Source: Hyphomicrobium sp.
GTDB taxonomy: Bacteria > Pseudomonadota > Alphaproteobacteria > Rhizobiales > Hyphomicrobiaceae
Direction of reading: 5' to 3'
Assembly: GCA_016716675.1 (NCBI GenBank)
Contig: JADJVG010000026.1
Location: forward strand, 1-6,031
DNA: 6,031 bases
Below the pieces are notes generated by a model, which was not told the DNA's origin, did not search any database, and was given only the letters and a program-made list of their open reading frames with translations. Positions 1-5,465 of this stretch are shown piece after piece. How positions within the stretch are numbered: position 1 is the first letter of the stretch; each line of letters starts with the position of its first letter. The translations under genes were made by a program, and so were the position numbers.

Positions 1-188
1 GCAGGCCTGTGGCGTCTTCGCCTGCTCCTGGAGCTTCCCCGATTACTAGATGCCCGAGCGACTCCGTGCCGGAGCCGAAGACGACACTTGTCCGCGTCTT
101 GCCAAAAGCGAGCACGCGCCACCGTGAGCCTTGTAGCTTCTATTGCCAGCGCGTTGGGAACTGCGTGACCGGCTTCGCCACCATACAT
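1..188 (-). CDS. Uracil-DNA glycosylase family 4-like protein, N-terminal part, frame-disrupted, runs off the window
   Basis: The superfamily removes uracil from DNA at the start of base-excision repair. Reading the minus strand from position 100 down to 2 gives KTRTSVVFGSGTESLG followed by HLVIGEAPGAGEDATGL. This matches the family 4 layout, in which a T-R-T-x-V-V-F-G stretch is followed by motif A, G-E-A-P-G-x-x-E-D-x-x-G. Upstream, a second frame supplies ACSLLA, which fits the Cys-x-Leu-Ala that precedes T-R-T in this family and could be an iron-sulfur ligand. Joining the two needs about one base restored near position 101. The start is uncertain: ATG at 188 or 184, both just after an AAGAAGG ribosome-binding site and about 20 bp beyond the kinase stop, so the genes are probably co-transcribed. 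A further frame change between 188 and 120 is needed. Only one N-terminal Cys is visible. The assignment rests on motif recognition, and the C-terminal catalytic motif lies outside the window. Confidence 0.6.
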   Translation of the reverse strand, partial: MYGGEAGHAVPNALAIEATRLTVARARFWQDADKCRLRLRHGVARASSNRGSSRSRRRRHRP

Positions 189-208
189 CAACCTTCTTGA
201 TCAGCTTC

Positions 209-797
209 TTAACGGTCTCTCCAAGCTTCCTTGATCCCACTTGTGTGTTGCCGGTAATCATGGCTGGCCGCATCGATAGTAAGTACCGGGCACAACTCGC
301 TAAAAGCCTCCGCCCACTTCGAATAGCGCGCCGTCGAGATTCAGGAGATAGCTTCGATCGAACTGTCGCTCGAAAGGGCGGTCCCGGCGGGTGATGCGGT
401 CGAGCATTTGCTCAATCGGCGCGCGCAAAGAATTACTAGCTTTGGCGGTTCCACAACTTGCGAAAGTAGATCGTACGTCATCTTCAAATCGCGGAATCTC
501 GCGGGGCATGAGATGGCCGTCATCGGCAAGTTTTGCAGCAAATACCCCAAACGACTCATAGGCGCTGCCGTCCTGGACTACTAACCCATTCGCCCCCCTT
601 AGTTGCGCGAATTTAGATACAATGAATTGATTCTGACTGTGAAACGACCAGCGCGCCTTGTCTCGGTAAAAATCACCAAGATAGCTGTAGTCATCGACTA
701 TTTCGGGCAGTAGCGTGGCGTCAAGCTCCGTTGCCAAAGCAGCGCTGATAGTGCTTTTGCCGACGCCAATATTGCCGCTGACAATTATAGTTGACAT
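209..797 (-). CDS. Deoxynucleoside kinase (dNK/dCK/dGK family), frame-disrupted at three places
   Basis: The family phosphorylates deoxynucleosides with ATP in the cytoplasm for salvage. From ATG 797 the protein shows the P-loop GNIGVGKS (residues 8-15), then PEIVDDYSYLGDFY with the expected catalytic Glu (about E32), an aromatic/Gln stretch, VVQDGSAY at the D/E-R-S position (Arg replaced by Gly), and a LID-like segment RITRRDRPFERQ. In the single open frame the protein ends at 300. The family pattern is recovered only by changing frame: positions about 482 to 428 read in another frame give YDLLSQVVEPPKLVI before LRAPIEQ. After Glu at 318-320, skipping one base at 317 gives WAEAFSELCPVLTID and a normal C-terminus ending in TAA at 209-211. 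The composite is about 197 aa, normal for the family. A GTG at 866 extends the same frame but adds non-family residues. The ribosome-binding site is weak, so translation may be coupled to gene Y. Confidence 0.8.
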
Positions 798-1222
798 ATC
801 GTTGATTCTTTGCGCACTCGCCCATTCCGCAACCAAAGCAGCAAAGGCGATCGGCGGATGCGACACCGGGCAACACCCTTATGCCGGCCTTTTCGAAATC
901 CGCTGCGGTTGCCGCGTCAGGGATCGCATCTGTCGCTAGCTACAGCCGCCGAACTCGAATTCGGCGCTGTCTGATGCAAATTCGCGATGCGCGATCGCCT
1001 CGATCGAGGGCTCCCCCTGGCATTGCTTTCCCATGGTAAAGCTGCAGCTCCACGAAGAAAGCGTCACCTGCGTTGGGCCCGCCCTCTCGAGGAAAGAGAT
1101 ATCAGGACGCTGTTGCGCACTGAACGGCTCTAGTTCGGCGGTGATATAGCCAAGATATGTACGCCCCCTTACGCGCCAAGATGGCTGCGGGCATCGCGGG
1201 CCAGATCAAGTTCGGTTACCAT
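798..1222 (-). CDS. Unrecognised protein Y, frame-disrupted
   Basis: I do not recognise this gene. ATG 1222 follows a good ribosome-binding site (GAAGGAAA) and starts MVTELDLARDARSHLGA, which hits a stop at 1169-1171. A different frame is open from there to a TAG at 936-938 and reads RGRTYLGYITAELEPF, then RPDISFLERAG, and later AHREFASDSAEFEFGG. Restoring one base near 1171 joins them. Just past the TAG, a third frame reads LATDAIPDAATAADFEKAG and IRVLPGVASADR, again consistent with one lost base near 938. The end, near or slightly overlapping the kinase start, is unclear because two continuations are possible around 850. The composite would be roughly 140 aa and soluble, with no signal peptide or membrane segment seen. 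It has several Cys residues in the middle part (SCSF, KQCQ). It lies 23 bp after gene X and directly before the kinase, so it is probably in the same operon. Confidence 0.45.
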
Positions 1223-1245
1223 TTGATTTTCCTTCTTTGTCCCGG

Positions 1246-1680
1246 CTAGCCTGCGGCATTTCGCAGAACAAAGGAGAAGTAGTCTTCGTCGATGCCAATT
1301 GCTGGCACGTTGCCTCGACCGCTGCCGCCGCCGCATGTCATGCGGAAGATACACCGCTGAATCGAGGTCGTTCGACGGCGCAAAGCACCAAATATGCCTT
1401 GCGCAGAAGGTCAGCAGTTTGACCTAAGGCTCGGGGGGAGACCCCGATACCGTTACTTCGAGTAGACGCCATCTGCGCTGTCGGTCCAGCCGAAAAGTCT
1501 TGAGCCCCGCTTGATGGTCTGAGCTGACCCAAAAGTTCCCGTTGGCGTACAGCAGGGTGGCAAGTAGCCTGTGTTAGGCCAGCCAGGATCCGCAATCGCC
1601 ACATCCAATGACTTAGCCGGATCTTGGCGAATGTATCCTTTTCCAAGCGCTAGCGCCGCAGTGCGATCAACGGATGGCAT
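1246..1680 (-). CDS. Unrecognised protein X, frame-disrupted, first visible gene of the minus-strand run
   Basis: I do not recognise this gene. ATG 1680 has a clear ribosome-binding site (AAAGGGAG, about 9 bases upstream) and opens a 75-codon frame ending at 1453-1455, including LDVAIADPGWPNTGYLPPCC and GSRLFGWTDSADGVYSK. Beyond the stop, a second frame reads ALGQTADLLRKAYLVLCAV and ERPRFSGVSSA. The first frame then returns as CGGGSGRGNVPAIGIDEDYF and ends at 1246-1248. One base restored after AAG near 1456, one in the C-run at 1433-1438 and one near 1340 would join everything into about 143 aa. The AAG and C-run sites are homopolymers or near-homopolymers. No domain, signal peptide or membrane segment is evident. 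The N-terminal 75 codons alone could be the whole gene, but the family-like coding character downstream and the short gap to Y argue for the longer version. Confidence 0.4.
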
Positions 1681-1968
1681 GTTCTCGCGCTCCCTTTTAA
1701 CGTTGATTGACCTGCAATCTGTTGTAGCATGCCTCTAGTTAGGCGCAGGCGAGCCCTTGTTGTACCGGCGTCGGCAGACTGGCCTCCTGAGTGTGGGTAT
1801 CCCATCAGCTTTCCACCGCGATGAGCGATCCCTACCCCCCGCCTCTGCAGTTCGACGGCCGCTCGATGCGCAGATTGACGCTAGCAGTTTGATTGCTACC
1901 GTCTGGCTTTCTCCTAATCGACGCAGGCCGTATCTCCAAGCATCACCACGCTGCAACGGAGGTCTACC
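1681..1968. other. Non-coding gap between divergent gene X and alpA
   Basis: About 290 bp separate the minus-strand run from the plus-strand AlpA gene, so this gap should carry both promoters. Open frames exist on both strands (for example plus 1757-2086) but none has a ribosome-binding site or recognisable protein. A short frame from ATG 1820 (MSDPYPPPLQFDG) also lacks a ribosome-binding site. I see no strong inverted repeat. Confidence 0.5.
1889..1918 (+). promoter_or_regulatory. Weak sigma-70-like promoter candidate for alpA
   Basis: TTGATT (1889-1894) and CCTAAT (1913-1918) are 18 bases apart. Each matches the consensus hexamer at four of six positions, and they end 50 bases before the alpA ATG. 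This is weak sequence evidence only. Confidence 0.22.
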
Positions 1969-2206
1969 ATGCTCAGGAAGCCATCAGCCACTATCGCCGT
2001 CGAACTGCCGCCTCAGCGCATCTTTACGGCGCGCGAGGCGGCTAAGTTGTTCAGCGTCAGCTTGGCGACGTGGAACAGATATGTAGCGGCTGACCGCGTG
2101 CCGCGCCCGATCCAGCTGGGTCCGAGGCGCGTCGGCTGGCCTAGAGGGCGAGTTGGCGGCAGCGCAGCAGGCACGGCGCGACCGGCGCGACCAAAGCGCT
2201 CGCTGA
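1969..2206 (+). CDS. AlpA-type helix-turn-helix regulator, one frame change
   Basis: AlpA-family proteins are small DNA-binding regulators common in prophages and genomic islands, where they often control integrase or excision genes. Starting from ATG 1969, the sequence has GGAGG 7 bases upstream. Residues about 17-55 read RIFTAREAAKLFSVSLATWN then RYVAADRVPRPIQLGPRRVG, the typical order of this winged-helix family: T-x-x-E-A-A helix, S-x-x-T-W-x-R-Y recognition helix, then R-x-P-x-P-x-x-L-G and a W-P-R wing. After GWPR the open frame becomes low-complexity (GRVGGSAAGTARPA) and runs to 2388. Skipping one G in the GGG at 2146-2148 gives GELAAAQQARRDRRDQSAR and a TGA at 2204-2206, a normal short C-terminus (about 78 aa). 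It is transcribed away from gene X, towards the tRNA. The family call is solid; the phage or island role is inferred. Confidence 0.75.
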
Positions 2207-2441
2207 CGTCCAAGCGCAGTTCGTGCTTGACCGGCCGGTTGCCTTCACGGGTGCCCGGCCGAAATGCTGATTTGTGCCGATCCATCGCAGGCGGTCGAAG
2301 TCTCCTTTACCCAGCTACATGTGCCCCTAACGCATCACCGTGGCGTGCCAGACGCGCAAATCTCTTGGGTGTAAGACAACTCATGTAACTCAGCGTTTTG
2401 AAGTCGCTGTGAAGCCGCGAGCGCTTCTGTAACGAACAAGC
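2207..2441. other. No convincing gene between alpA and the tRNA
   Basis: Frames on both strands stay open for up to about 90 codons but lack ribosome-binding sites and recognisable motifs. One plus-strand stretch (about 2195-2265) reads ALADVQAQFVLDRPVAF and could be the remnant of a second small gene, but it has no start and stops at 2269. If an integrase or attachment site once lay here, I cannot see it. Confidence 0.4.
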
Positions 2442-2457
2442 GCCACCCGAAGACGGC
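2442..2457 (-). terminator. Candidate terminator of the tRNA transcript (UUCG tetraloop hairpin)
   Basis: On the minus strand, 33 bases after the tRNA CCA end, GCCGTC-TTCG-GGTGGC forms a 6-bp stem (two G-T wobbles) closed by the very stable C(UUCG)G loop. The following GCTTGTTCGTT is only moderately T-rich, so termination may be weak. Confidence 0.4.
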
Positions 2458-2489
2458 CTGCTTTCCTCAGCTATTTCAATGATTTAAGT

Positions 2490-2566
<77 letters not shown>

Positions 2567-2616
2567 TCACCAACATGCGCCGAAGATGACCTTTGGGGCA
2601 CCTCGGCGAAGACAAA

Positions 2617-2636
2617 GGCCGCCCACCAGGGCGGCC
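2617..2636 (-). terminator. Rho-independent-like hairpin upstream of the tRNA
   Basis: On the minus strand GGCCGCC-CTGGTG-GGCGGCC forms a perfect 7-bp GC stem followed by TTTGTCTTC. It lies 50 bases before the tRNA and shortly after the stop of the possible truncated gene at 2649-2835. It probably ends an upstream minus-strand transcript. If so, the tRNA promoter must lie within the next 50 bases or read through. Confidence 0.55.
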
Positions 2637-2647
2637 CGTCCGGCGCG

Positions 2648-2675
2648 CTTATAACACGAATCTCTCGCGTGAGAA
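2648..2675 (-). promoter_or_regulatory. Possible tRNA promoter with extended -10
   Basis: On the minus strand TTCTCA (2675-2670) and TATAAG (2653-2648) are 16 bases apart. A TGT precedes the -10, and a GC-rich discriminator (CGCGCC) follows, as in stable-RNA promoters. The hairpin at 2617-2636 lies between this site and the tRNA, which argues against it. Confidence 0.25.
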
Positions 2676-2835
2676 GCCCCCACGCCAAACCTTTTTGTAG
2701 TGCGGCACGGAGGCGGGGCGAACGCGGGCAAGCTCGATACCACGCGGATGGCGGTATTCGGCACGGAGGAGCCTGGATCGCCGCCGCTTCCAGCCTTGCG
2801 ACGACACACCGACAGGCGTGCGTTCATACCCAGTA
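2649..2835 (-). pseudogene. Possible C-terminal remnant of a gene cut by the IS200-type element
   Basis: The minus strand is open from the presumed right end of the IS down to a TAA at 2649-2651, reading YERTPVGVSSQGWKRRR and later AEYRHPRGIELARVRPASV, with VPHYKKVWRGGFSRERFVL as the last residues. It has no start of its own, and the hairpin terminator follows 12 bases after the stop, as expected for the end of a real gene. I do not recognise it, it is Arg-rich, and the opposite strand is also open here, so it may be spurious. No matching upstream half is evident beyond the other IS end. Confidence 0.25.
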
Positions 2836-2840
2836 AATAT

Positions 2841-2859
2841 CCCCCGGCAAAGCCGGGGG
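2841..2859. repeat. Right-end hairpin of the IS200-type element
   Basis: CCCCCGGC-AAA-GCCGGGGG is an 8-bp perfect stem with a 3-base loop. It shares its core (CCCCGGC-ARA-GCCGGGG, same orientation) with the hairpin at 3457-3473, as expected for TnpA-recognised subterminal structures. Confidence 0.8.
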
Positions 2860-2921
2860 CTTTAGGATTGGAGCCGCCCGGGGCGGCAGAAGGGGTCGCT
2901 GACGCGGCCCCAAAGTCTTGA

Positions 2922-2937
2922 GCCGCCTGCAGGCGGC
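2922..2937. repeat. Perfect 16-bp palindrome just after tnpA
   Basis: GCCGCCTGCAGGCGGC is fully self-complementary and starts 3 bases after the tnpA stop on the minus strand. It may act as a transcription stop or a barrier, but there is no T run and an RNA hairpin would need to open its centre. Confidence 0.5.
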
Positions 2938-2940
2938 AAA

Positions 2941-3372
2941 TCAGCGCCAGAGATTGAGTTGCTCCAGCCTCTGATCCTCCTTCTCCTGGTTGCGAATGTA
3001 GGCTCGGATCGCCTCCTCGTCGCGCCCGACGGTGTTGACGAAGAACCCGCGCGCCCAGAAGTGCTGGCCCACGAAGTTGCGCTTCCTCTCCGCGTAGACC
3101 CTGGCCAGATGGATCGCGCTCTTGCCCTTGATGAATCCGACCACCTGCGACACCGAATACTTCGGCGGTATCGAGATCATCATGTGCACGTGATCGGGCA
3201 TCAGATGCCCCTCCTCGATCTTGGATTCCTTCTGGGCCGCGAGCCGGTGGAACACTTCGCCCAAGTGGCGACGTAGCTCCAGGTAAAGCGTCTTGCGGCG
3301 ACACTTCGGAATGAACACGACGTGATATTTGCAGTCCCATGTCGTGTGGCTTAAGGCTTGGTACTCGTCCAT
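2941..3372 (-). CDS. tnpA: IS200/IS605-family transposase TnpA (Y1 HUH single-strand transposase)
   Basis: TnpA is a small dimeric endonuclease that cuts and rejoins single-stranded IS ends at hairpin-guided sites through a tyrosine-DNA link. The intact 143-aa protein has the usual family length. It shows the N-terminal YHVVFIPKCRRK signature, the HUH metal-binding motif HVH (residues 61-63, in EGHLMPDHVHMM), the GKSAIHLAR helix, FWARGFFVNTVG, and the catalytic Tyr125 in AYIRNQEKEDQ with the nearby Gln129. ATG 3372 has an AAGGAT ribosome-binding site 8 bases upstream. No residue is missing and no frame is disturbed, so it could be active. It is the only gene in the element. A long open frame on the same strand (3406-2567) is a shadow of it. 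Confidence 0.96.
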   Translation of the reverse strand: MDEYQALSHTTWDCKYHVVFIPKCRRKTLYLELRRHLGEVFHRLAAQKESKIEEGHLMPDHVHMMISIPPKYSVSQVVGFIKGKSAIHLARVYAERKRNFVGQHFWARGFFVNTVGRDEEAIRAYIRNQEKEDQRLEQLNLWR

Positions 3373-3456
3373 CGGTGGAGATCCTTCCGTGTGCTTGGCT
3401 GCTCACGGTTGGAAATTCACTGATGGACCGCAGGATACGTCAAACTGCTACTGCCT

Positions 3457-3473
3457 CCCCGGCAGAGCCGGGG
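3457..3473. repeat. Left-end hairpin of the IS200-type element
   Basis: CCCCGGC-AGA-GCCGGGG is a 7-bp perfect stem with a 3-base loop, about 85 bp upstream of the tnpA start. It is nearly identical to the right-end hairpin and in the same orientation. Confidence 0.75.
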
Positions 3474-3490
3474 GGGCTCCCGCTGACGCT

Positions 3491-3723
3491 ATAGCGAAAG
3501 TTTCGACGTCCGACATCGCGGTCCGACGCGGCACCAGTCGTCGTCGTCATCGTCCCGCGGACGTCGCTCGGCCCGCGGTCCGACGCATCTGCGCATGCGA
3601 GCGAGGGGCACACCGGGTCGCGTTCGCGCCACCGCAGCCAGGGCAGGAGCGACCTGCCCAGACCGATCTCGATCAACGGCAAAACGCGGCGCTGTGCCGA
3701 AACATCGCGCTCGGCGGCAAGGT
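3491..3723. other. GC-rich stretch without a convincing gene
   Basis: Frames are open on both strands (for example minus 3682-3440 and plus to 3730), but they show no motif, no good ribosome-binding site and Arg/Ala-rich composition typical of shadow translation in GC-rich DNA. It may be decayed sequence left of the zinc operon. Confidence 0.4.
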
Positions 3724-3740
3724 GTTATGATATATCATTC
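3724..3740. promoter_or_regulatory. AT-rich palindrome, candidate Zur operator
   Basis: GTTATGATATATCATTC contains the perfect 12-bp palindrome ATGATATATCAT (3727-3738), standing out in very GC-rich surroundings. Zur boxes in proteobacteria are AT-rich palindromes of the GTTATA-N-TATAAC type, so the match is partial. It could also contain a -10 element. It lies about 290 bp upstream of zur, farther than usual for autoregulation. Confidence 0.4.
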
Positions 3741-4029
3741 TAAGGCGTCCGATGCGGGCGGTGCGTGACGTGTGTGAGCCTGGGCGGGGAGGACCGACGA
3801 GCACGGCTCGGCTCGCGGTTCCTGCGTCGAGCACCGGGTTCCGAGACTGCGCACCGAGCCGGTCGCAGCACCTGAGCCAAGATTTCTGAAAAGTGCGCTT
3901 GCGGTTTTCGGTGAAAATCCCGCTCGAACAACAAGGGCATCCAAGCCGCATTTGTTGGCGACGCCGGGAATGTCAGCTTGAGCACGCGAGCCGTTCGGGC
4001 GCGGCCAACAACGAACAGGGACGGGCGAC
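3741..4029. other. Leader region of the zur operon, no clear gene
   Basis: This region holds an 8-bp inverted repeat CGGCTCGG/CCGAGCCG (3804-3811 and 3854-3861). A stretch with lower GC (about 3880-3985) has a CAACAA/TTGTTG inverted repeat. On the minus strand the latter reads LKLTFPASPTNAAWMPLLFE from a GTG at 3985 with no ribosome-binding site, and I do not call it a gene. The zur ribosome-binding site (AGGGA) lies 8 bases before ATG 4030. Confidence 0.4.
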
Positions 4030-4539
4030 ATGATCGAGCTGGCCGACGCCTTTCCGCAACCGGGACACAACCATGCGCGCTGCGTGTCGCACGCGCTCGA
4101 CCGCGCCCGCGCGGTGTTCGAGACGAAAGGACTGCGCCTCATGGAGTTACGTCGCCAGGTGCTCGAGGAAATCGCCGGCTCGCACCATTCGATCGGCGCC
4201 TACGACGTGCTCGAAAAGCTCGCGGCCAAGGGCACGCGGCTGGCACCGATCTCGGTTTATCGCGCCATCGATGCACTGATCGAGGCCGGCGTCGTGCATC
4301 GGCTGGAGAGCCGCAACGCCTACTTCGCCTGCCATGGCACGCACGGCGACGGCGGCACGGGCGCGCACCATCTCGTGCTGGTCTGCGAACGCTGCGCCAC
4401 GGTCGCCGAGATCGAGCACGGCGAGGTGATGTCCGCGCTCGATGCCGCGGCGCGCGGGGCCGGCTTCGAGCCGCGCGTGCGCGTCGTCGAGGTTGCCGGC
4501 CTGTGCGCCCACTGTCGCGCGAGCGGGGCACGCCCGTGA
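4030..4539 (+). CDS. zur: Zinc uptake regulator Zur (Fur family)
   Basis: Zur is a cytoplasmic zinc-sensing repressor that, when zinc-loaded, binds AT-rich palindromes and shuts off zinc uptake genes. The 169-aa protein has an N-terminal winged helix (about residues 30-95) with RLMELRRQVLEEI, GAYDVLEKL and the recognition helix APISVYRAIDALIEAGVVHR. A dimerisation domain follows, with HHLVLVCERC. The structural zinc site is complete: C119-x-x-C122 and C159-x-x-C162 (GLCAHC). H113/H114 and C101 (FACHG) fit the sensory site region. The N-terminal PGHNHARC is typical of Zur rather than Fur. ATG 4030 is preceded by AGGGA; a later in-frame ATG (4141) would lose the N-terminal helix. The TGA overlaps the GTG start of znuC by 4 bases (GTGA), and the neighbours confirm Zur over Fur. 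Confidence 0.93.
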   Translation: MIELADAFPQPGHNHARCVSHALDRARAVFETKGLRLMELRRQVLEEIAGSHHSIGAYDVLEKLAAKGTRLAPISVYRAIDALIEAGVVHRLESRNAYFACHGTHGDGGTGAHHLVLVCERCATVAEIEHGEVMSALDAAARGAGFEPRVRVVEVAGLCAHCRASGARP

Positions 4540-5465
4540 GCAGCCAGCACCAGCCGTCCGGCGTCATCCCCCAGCGCGTCGCGACGTCGCCCACGCCGCG
4601 CCCGCCGTCCATCGAGGCGCACGAAGCCGCGCCTTGCAGTTGCGGCCACAGCCACGGCCCCGACGAGCAGCCGCACGCGCGCCTTCCGGTTAAAGCGGGA
4701 ACGCCGCTCGTCAGCGGGCGTGGCTTGCGCCTCGAACGCAACGGCCGCGTGGTCATCGACGACGTCGATATCGACATCGACGCCGGCGAGATCGTCACCC
4801 TGATCGGCCCCAACGGCGCCGGCAAATCGAGCCTCGTGCGGCTGCTCCTGCGGCTGGAGCCGCCCCAGGCGGGCACCATCACGCACAGCCCGGCCGCGCG
4901 CATCGGCTACGTGCCGCAACGCTTTCACGTCGACCGCGCCATGCCGCTGACGGTCGAGCGCTTCCTGACGCTCGGCCAGCCTGACACTGCCCGGCGCATC
5001 CCGGCGTGCCTGGCCGAGGTCGGCGCCGGGCACGTTCGCGGCAGCCAGCTCGCGCGCCTGTCGGGCGGCGAATTGCAGCGCGTCGTGATGGCGCGCGCGC
5101 TGCTGCGCGATCCGACGCTGCTGGTGCTCGACGAGCCGTTGAGCGGTGTCGACACCAGCGGAGAGGCTGAACTCTATGCGCTGATCCAACGCCTGAGCGA
5201 GGCGCATGGGCTCGGCGTTCTGCTCGTCAGCCACGACCTGCACGTCGTCATGGCGAAAAGCGATCGGGTCATCTGCCTCAACCGCCACGTCTGCTGCTCG
5301 GGCGTGCCCGAGACCGTCGCCGCCCACCCCGAATACATGGCGTTGTTCGGCCCCGACGCGGCACGCACGCTCGCCATCTACCGCCATCACCACGACCACG
5401 CCCACGACATCGCCGGTGGCCTCGCCCGCGTCGACGCGGGCCGGCCGAGCGAGCCCGACCGATGA
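4536..5465 (+). CDS. znuC: Zinc ABC transporter ATP-binding protein ZnuC
   Basis: ZnuC hydrolyses ATP at the inner face of the membrane to drive zinc import through ZnuB. The 309-aa protein has Walker A GPNGAGKS (91-98), Q-loop Gln128 in YVPQRF, signature LSGGE (175-179), Walker B LLVLDEP with Glu200, D-loop SGVD (203-206) and H-loop His233 in VSHDL. The ZnuC-typical VICLNRHVCCSG and YMALFGPDAAR follow, and a His-rich tail YRHHHDHAHD that E. coli ZnuC also has. The GTG at 4536 overlaps the zur stop. The open frame extends further upstream, but only through zur. The N-terminal extension is unusual: about 57 residues before the ABC domain, including PCSCGHSHGPDEQPH (33-47), a Cys/His cluster that could bind metal. 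A start further inside is possible but no better ribosome-binding site is evident. The stop overlaps znuB (ATGA). No frame damage is seen. Confidence 0.95.
   Translation: MSSQHQPSGVIPQRVATSPTPRPPSIEAHEAAPCSCGHSHGPDEQPHARLPVKAGTPLVSGRGLRLERNGRVVIDDVDIDIDAGEIVTLIGPNGAGKSSLVRLLLRLEPPQAGTITHSPAARIGYVPQRFHVDRAMPLTVERFLTLGQPDTARRIPACLAEVGAGHVRGSQLARLSGGELQRVVMARALLRDPTLLVLDEPLSGVDTSGEAELYALIQRLSEAHGLGVLLVSHDLHVVMAKSDRVICLNRHVCCSGVPETVAAHPEYMALFGPDAARTLAIYRHHHDHAHDIAGGLARVDAGRPSEPDR

Larger units (their letters stand above)
2833..3490 (-). mobile_element. IS200-type insertion sequence (IS200/IS605 family, tnpA only)
   Basis: The element has an intact TnpA and a GC-rich hairpin near each end in the same orientation (2841-2859 and 3457-3473). 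There is no terminal inverted repeat and no tnpB, as in the IS200 group, which moves as single-stranded DNA. A length of about 0.66 kb is normal. Boundaries are estimates: on the minus strand the right-end hairpin is preceded by TAAAG and followed by ATATTTAC, resembling the guide and cleavage tetranucleotides of this family, so the right tip is placed at about 2833. The left tip is less certain. The element sits between the tRNA-fMet side and the zur operon side. Confidence 0.75.

Noticed and set aside
9..200. 63-codon plus-strand frame
   Set aside because: It is antisense to the glycosylase-like sequence and has no ribosome-binding site or motif.
428..482. Programmed ribosomal frameshifting in the kinase
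   Set aside because: There is no slippery heptamer or downstream structure at the sites, and many neighbouring genes have similar shifts.
300..866. Kinase call as one intact 188-aa protein starting at GTG 866
   Set aside because: The N-terminal 23 residues precede the first beta strand without family similarity, an internal block is out of frame, and the true C-terminus lies beyond 300.
2567..3406. 279-codon minus-strand frame overlapping tnpA and the tRNA flank
   Set aside because: It overlaps the intact TnpA in another frame, is Arg/Gly/Pro-rich, has no motif, and runs through both IS right end and terminator.
3978..4535. Upstream extension of the znuC frame
   Set aside because: The frame is open but runs through zur with Arg-rich low-complexity sequence. 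The GTG at 4536 overlapping the zur stop is the natural start.
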